The notes beneath the pieces were generated by a model. The model ran no database searches. It was not told the DNA's origin and saw only the letters and a list, made by a program, of their open reading frames with translations. 64,000 nt of DNA from Pseudomonas sp. 8Z (GTDB lineage Bacteria; Pseudomonadota; Gammaproteobacteria; Pseudomonadales; Pseudomonadaceae), in NCBI RefSeq assembly GCF_902506535.1, contig NZ_LR733824.1, positions 248,001-312,000 of the forward strand, read 5' to 3'. Positions within the stretch are counted from its first letter, which is position 1. The number at the start of each line of letters is the position of its first letter. Both the position numbers and the translations under genes were made by a program. Shown here piece by piece: positions 59,254 to 64,000 of the stretch.

Positions 59254-59700
59254 TCAGATAACCGATTGCGCTTCGTGACCGCAGGCCAGGCAATGGCTTA
59301 GCCACTCACCGAGAAACAGATTGAGCTGACTCTTCTCGTCCGGTTGGTGCATGGAGGCATTCGGGTAGGTGTAGCGAATGTGCAGGCGCCGGGCGTTCTC
59401 GGCACCAACCACTTCTGCCATGCGGGCGTCATGGTAGACGCGCACGTGCAGTTGCGGCACTGGTAACCAGGGCAGGCTGTGCTCCTGGCGCACGCACACC
59501 GTGGTGGTGTAGGGGCAGCTCTCCAGCACTTCCAGATTGAGCACCCCCAGCAGGTGATCGCCTTGACTCAGGGCTACGCGGCGCGACTGATGCTCGTTGC
59601 GCATGCTCGGCAGTAGGCGCATCAGGCGCGCGTAATTGGCCTCGCAAGTGCTTTGCAGCTCGACCAGGTCGACCCGGTAGCGCTCGCGCAGCAGGGTCAT
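59254..59700 (-). CDS. DUF1249 family protein
   Basis: A 148-residue cytoplasmic protein of DUF1249 (YqiB family of E. coli). RYRVDLVELQSTCEANYARL and LESCPYTTTVCVRQE are typical; RVYHDARMAEVV precedes the C-terminal NLFLGEWLSHCLACGH. Function unknown. As in E. coli (nudF-yqiB-cpdA), it stands between nudF and cpdA. Its ATG overlaps the nudF stop (ATGA), so translation is coupled. Confidence 0.85.
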   Translation of the reverse strand: MTLLRERYRVDLVELQSTCEANYARLMRLLPSMRNEHQSRRVALSQGDHLLGVLNLEVLESCPYTTTVCVRQEHSLPWLPVPQLHVRVYHDARMAEVVGAENARRLHIRYTYPNASMHQPDEKSQLNLFLGEWLSHCLACGHEAQSVI

Positions 59701-60296
59701 GACCACATGCCCCTTACTTCATCACGGTTCAGTGCCAACCATTGCAGGGCGATGAGGCTGGCCGCATTGTTGATGCGACCATCACGTGTCGCGGCCAGTG
59801 CATCTTGCAGTGGCATTACGTGCACACGGATATCTTCGCCTTCTTCGGCCAATCCATGCACACCGCCAGCCGCGCTACTGTCACAGCGACCGAGAAACAG
59901 GTGGACGAACTCATCGGAGCCGCCAGGGGAAGGGAAATACTGGGTGATTGGCCACAGTGAGCCGAGCGTCAGATCGGCCTCTTCGACGGCTTCGCGGCGC
60001 GCGACTTCTTCGGGTTCCTCGTCTTTGTCGATCAGCCCGGCGACCAGTTCCAGCAGCCAGGGATTGGCTGCCTTGTCCATGGCGCCGACACGAAACTGTT
60101 CGATCAGTACCACTTCGTCGCGCTGCGGATCGTAAGGCAGTACGCACACGGCGTCGTGACGTACGAAAAGCTCACGGGTCAGCTCAGGGCCCATTGCGCC
60201 GGAGAATTGCCGGTGACGCAACTTGACTCGGTCGAGCCGGTAGAAGCCGCGAAAGCATTCCTCGCGGGTGAGGATGTCGATGTCGTTCTTGTCCAT
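59697..60296 (-). CDS. nudF: ADP-ribose pyrophosphatase
   Basis: A 199-residue Nudix hydrolase. The Nudix box starts at GLIDKDEEPEEVARREAVEE, matching GX5EX7REUXEEXGU except at the expected Gly near the end (ADLTLG). It hydrolyses ADP-ribose to AMP and ribose 5-phosphate. The start is the ATG at 60294-60296, which has GGAG eight bases upstream; the longer reading adds 21 residues unlike the family. It heads the nudF-DUF1249 pair. Confidence 0.93.
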   Translation of the reverse strand: MDKNDIDILTREECFRGFYRLDRVKLRHRQFSGAMGPELTRELFVRHDAVCVLPYDPQRDEVVLIEQFRVGAMDKAANPWLLELVAGLIDKDEEPEEVARREAVEEADLTLGSLWPITQYFPSPGGSDEFVHLFLGRCDSSAAGGVHGLAEEGEDIRVHVMPLQDALAATRDGRINNAASLIALQWLALNRDEVRGMWS

Positions 60297-60435
60297 GGGG
60301 CGCTCCAGATGGTCGTAACGGGCCTGGCAGATCATTGAAAGACCGCTTTGGGTTTTCAATGTTCGGCGAACTGCGGCCCGTTAACGTCACACTATCGAGC
60401 ATAGTGCCGTCAGATCAAGCTTGCGTGACGGCCTG

Positions 60436-62510
<2,075 letters not shown>

Positions 62511-62616
62511 AAGAACTGGCGCAGTCTAATCAAGGCGCGCAGGTAAAACCAAGCGAGTGGCTGAAATAAGTCGACCCGTGCGTCGGAACGCGGTCGTCAC
62601 GCTTTGACGACAGGCA

Positions 62617-62636
62617 TTGTTGCAGTCGAGCAACAA
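62617..62636. promoter_or_regulatory. Palindrome TTGTTGC-N6-GCAACAA
   Basis: A perfect 7-bp inverted repeat with a 6-base spacer in the 419-bp region between the divergent thiC and tolC genes, about 100 bp before the tolC start. It is positioned as an operator for tolC; no regulator can be assigned. Confidence 0.45.
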
Positions 62637-62738
62637 AGCTTCTTGCAAACTAGACTCAAGCCGCTGGAGCGGCCCTTGACCCTGGCCAGTGGCCGCCCGT
62701 AGCCTTGCCGATTACCGCCTGATTCAAGGAACGACCCC

Positions 62739-64000
62739 ATGTTGCGCAGACTTTCCCTGGCCCTTGCCGTGGCCGCTGCTTCGCTGAGCCCGGCTCACGG
62801 CGAAGAGGCGCCCCTGTCGAGCAAGACCGATCTGGTAACCGTTTACCAGGAAGCCGCACGAAATAACGCCGATATCGCTGCTGCCCGAGCAGATTACAAG
62901 GCGCGTCGTGAGGTGGTGCCACAGGCGCGTGCCGGGCTGCTGCCCAATCTTTCGGCAGGCGCCAATTATGGCGACACGCGCACCGAGATCGACTCGCCCA
63001 GTTCGACCCTTTCGCGCAGTGGCCTGGTCTATCAGGCCAACCTGAGCCAGCCACTGTTCCGCGCTGACCGCTGGTTCCAGTTGCAGGCCGCTGAGGCCAC
63101 TAGCGAACAGGCGGCACTGGAGCTGTCGGCTACCGAGCAGAACCTGATCCTGCAGAGCGCCGAAACCTACTTCGCTGTTCTGCGTGCGCAGGACAACCTA
63201 GCCTCGACTCGCGCTGAGGAAGCGGCCTTCAAACGCCAGCTCGATCAGGCCAACGAGCGCTTCGATGTCGGCCTCTCCGACAAGACCGATGTGCTTGAGG
63301 CGCAGGCCGGTTTTGACACCGCACGTGCCAACCGACTCTTGGCCAAGCGTGCCGTGGACGACGCCTTCGAGGCGCTGGTGGCGCTAACCAATCGCGACTA
63401 CGTGGCGGTCGAGGGGATCGTCCACAGCCTGCCGGTGCTGGCGCCGACGCCGAATGATGCCAAGGCCTGGGTCGATACCGCCGCGGCGCAGAATCTTAAT
63501 CTGCAGGCCAGCCTCTATGCGGTCAGTGCGGCCGAAGAAAATCTGCGCCAGCGCAAGGCTGGCCATGCGCCGACCCTCGATGCCGTTGCCAGCTATCAGA
63601 AAGGTGACAACGACAGCCTGGGCTTCACCAACTCGAACTCGCCTTTGTCGCCGGGTTACAGCGGTGACGTCTCGCAGCGCTCGATCGGCCTGCAACTCAA
63701 TATCCCGTTGTACAGCGGCGGCCTGACCAGCTCGCAGGTGCGCGAGGCCTACCAGCGTCTGGGGCAGACCGAGCAACTGCGCGAGAGCCTGCGCCGCCAG
63801 GTGGTGCAGAACACGCGCAACCTGTTCCGCGCGGTCAACACCGATGTGGATACCGTGCAGGCGCGGCGCCAGTCGATCATCTCCAACCAGAGCGCCCTGG
63901 AAGCCACCGAGATTGGCTATCAGGTTGGTACGCGCAACATCGTCGATGTGCTCGATGCTCAGCGTCAGTTGTACAGCGCGGTGCGTAACTACAATGACGC
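62739..64000 (+). CDS. tolC: TolC-family outer-membrane channel (partial)
   Basis: The first 420 codons of a TolC-like outer-membrane factor; the gene runs past the window. MLRRLSLALAVAAASLSPAHG is a signal peptide; TVYQEAARNNADIAAARADY begins the first repeat and NIPLYSGGLTSSQVREAYQRL the second, with the DVLDAQRQLYSAVRNYNDA helix near the edge. AAGGA lies eight bases before the ATG. It is the exit duct for type I secretion and drug efflux. In P. aeruginosa OpmH holds this place beside thiC. Confidence 0.92.
   Translation, partial: MLRRLSLALAVAAASLSPAHGEEAPLSSKTDLVTVYQEAARNNADIAAARADYKARREVVPQARAGLLPNLSAGANYGDTRTEIDSPSSTLSRSGLVYQANLSQPLFRADRWFQLQAAEATSEQAALELSATEQNLILQSAETYFAVLRAQDNLASTRAEEAAFKRQLDQANERFDVGLSDKTDVLEAQAGFDTARANRLLAKRAVDDAFEALVALTNRDYVAVEGIVHSLPVLAPTPNDAKAWVDTAAAQNLNLQASLYAVSAAEENLRQRKAGHAPTLDAVASYQKGDNDSLGFTNSNSPLSPGYSGDVSQRSIGLQLNIPLYSGGLTSSQVREAYQRLGQTEQLRESLRRQVVQNTRNLFRAVNTDVDTVQARRQSIISNQSALEATEIGYQVGTRNIVDVLDAQRQLYSAVRNYND

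Noticed and set aside
59085-59261. A 58-codon plus-strand open frame between cpdA and the DUF1249 gene
   Set aside because: No ribosome site, no recognisable family, overlaps a hairpin and the end of DUF1249.

Overview
The window is a chromosomal segment of a high-GC gammaproteobacterium, almost certainly a Pseudomonas. The case rests on gene content and order, which follow, from memory, the P. aeruginosa PAO1 neighbourhood around PA5028 to PA5004 (ParA, Usp, SelO, MscK, NhaP2, acyl-CoA dehydrogenase, YjfB, MsrA, DipA, AceF/AceE, GlnE, IlvE, WaaF/C/G/P, kinases, carbamoyltransferase, WapH) and then the parC/parE, cpdA, nudF, thiC, tolC block. Short intergenic repeats typical of Pseudomonas are also present. 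A P. mendocina/P. alcaligenes-like lineage would fit, but the species cannot be fixed from this sequence alone. No rRNA, tRNA, CRISPR array, prophage or insertion sequence was seen.

Layout. 1-4.1 kb: the right edge of an aryl-polyene-type gene cluster, an orphan ParA ATPase, an outer-membrane lipoprotein, a tandem universal stress protein with a possible Anr box, and thioredoxin 2. 4.1-17 kb: SLC13-type permease, SelO, the large mechanosensitive channel MscK, a K+/H+ antiporter, an acyl-CoA dehydrogenase, a nitronate-monooxygenase-like enzyme and RlmJ. 17-22.7 kb: cyclic-di-GMP and repair genes (HD-GYP, YjfB, MsrA, DipA). 22.7-30.6 kb: aceEF (pyruvate dehydrogenase) divergent from glnE, with two GTAGT-N3-ACTAC palindromes between them.

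30.6-50.8 kb: ilvE followed by a long, tightly overlapped LPS core operon: heptosyltransferases WaaF and WaaC, glucosyltransferase WaaG, a series of LPS-kinase-fold proteins (WaaP, WapP, WapQ and a tandem two-kinase protein), a carbamoyltransferase, glycosyltransferase WapH, and then a visibly AT-richer cassette (pyruvyltransferase family, KpsS-like, O-antigen ligase WaaL, a GxGPS-type sugar-modifying protein and a convergent kinase-like 'toluene tolerance' protein). The MsbA lipid A-core flippase and HldE (ADP-heptose precursor synthesis) close it. Together these genes make heptose donors, build and phosphorylate the inner core, decorate the outer core, ligate O antigen and flip the product.

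50.8-64 kb: a PqiC-type lipoprotein, then the leftward topoisomerase IV group in which parC and parE are separated by a retropepsin-like protease gene and an exported phytase-like protein gene, followed by yqiA and cpdA (possible Vfr/CRP site), DUF1249 with nudF, and thiC under a clear TPP riboswitch. The window ends inside a rightward tolC homologue.

The most interesting leads are the paired aceE/glnE operators, the LPS-kinase array in which two members lack the catalytic Asp, and the low-GC core/O-antigen cassette. I did not find a convincing wholly new system.
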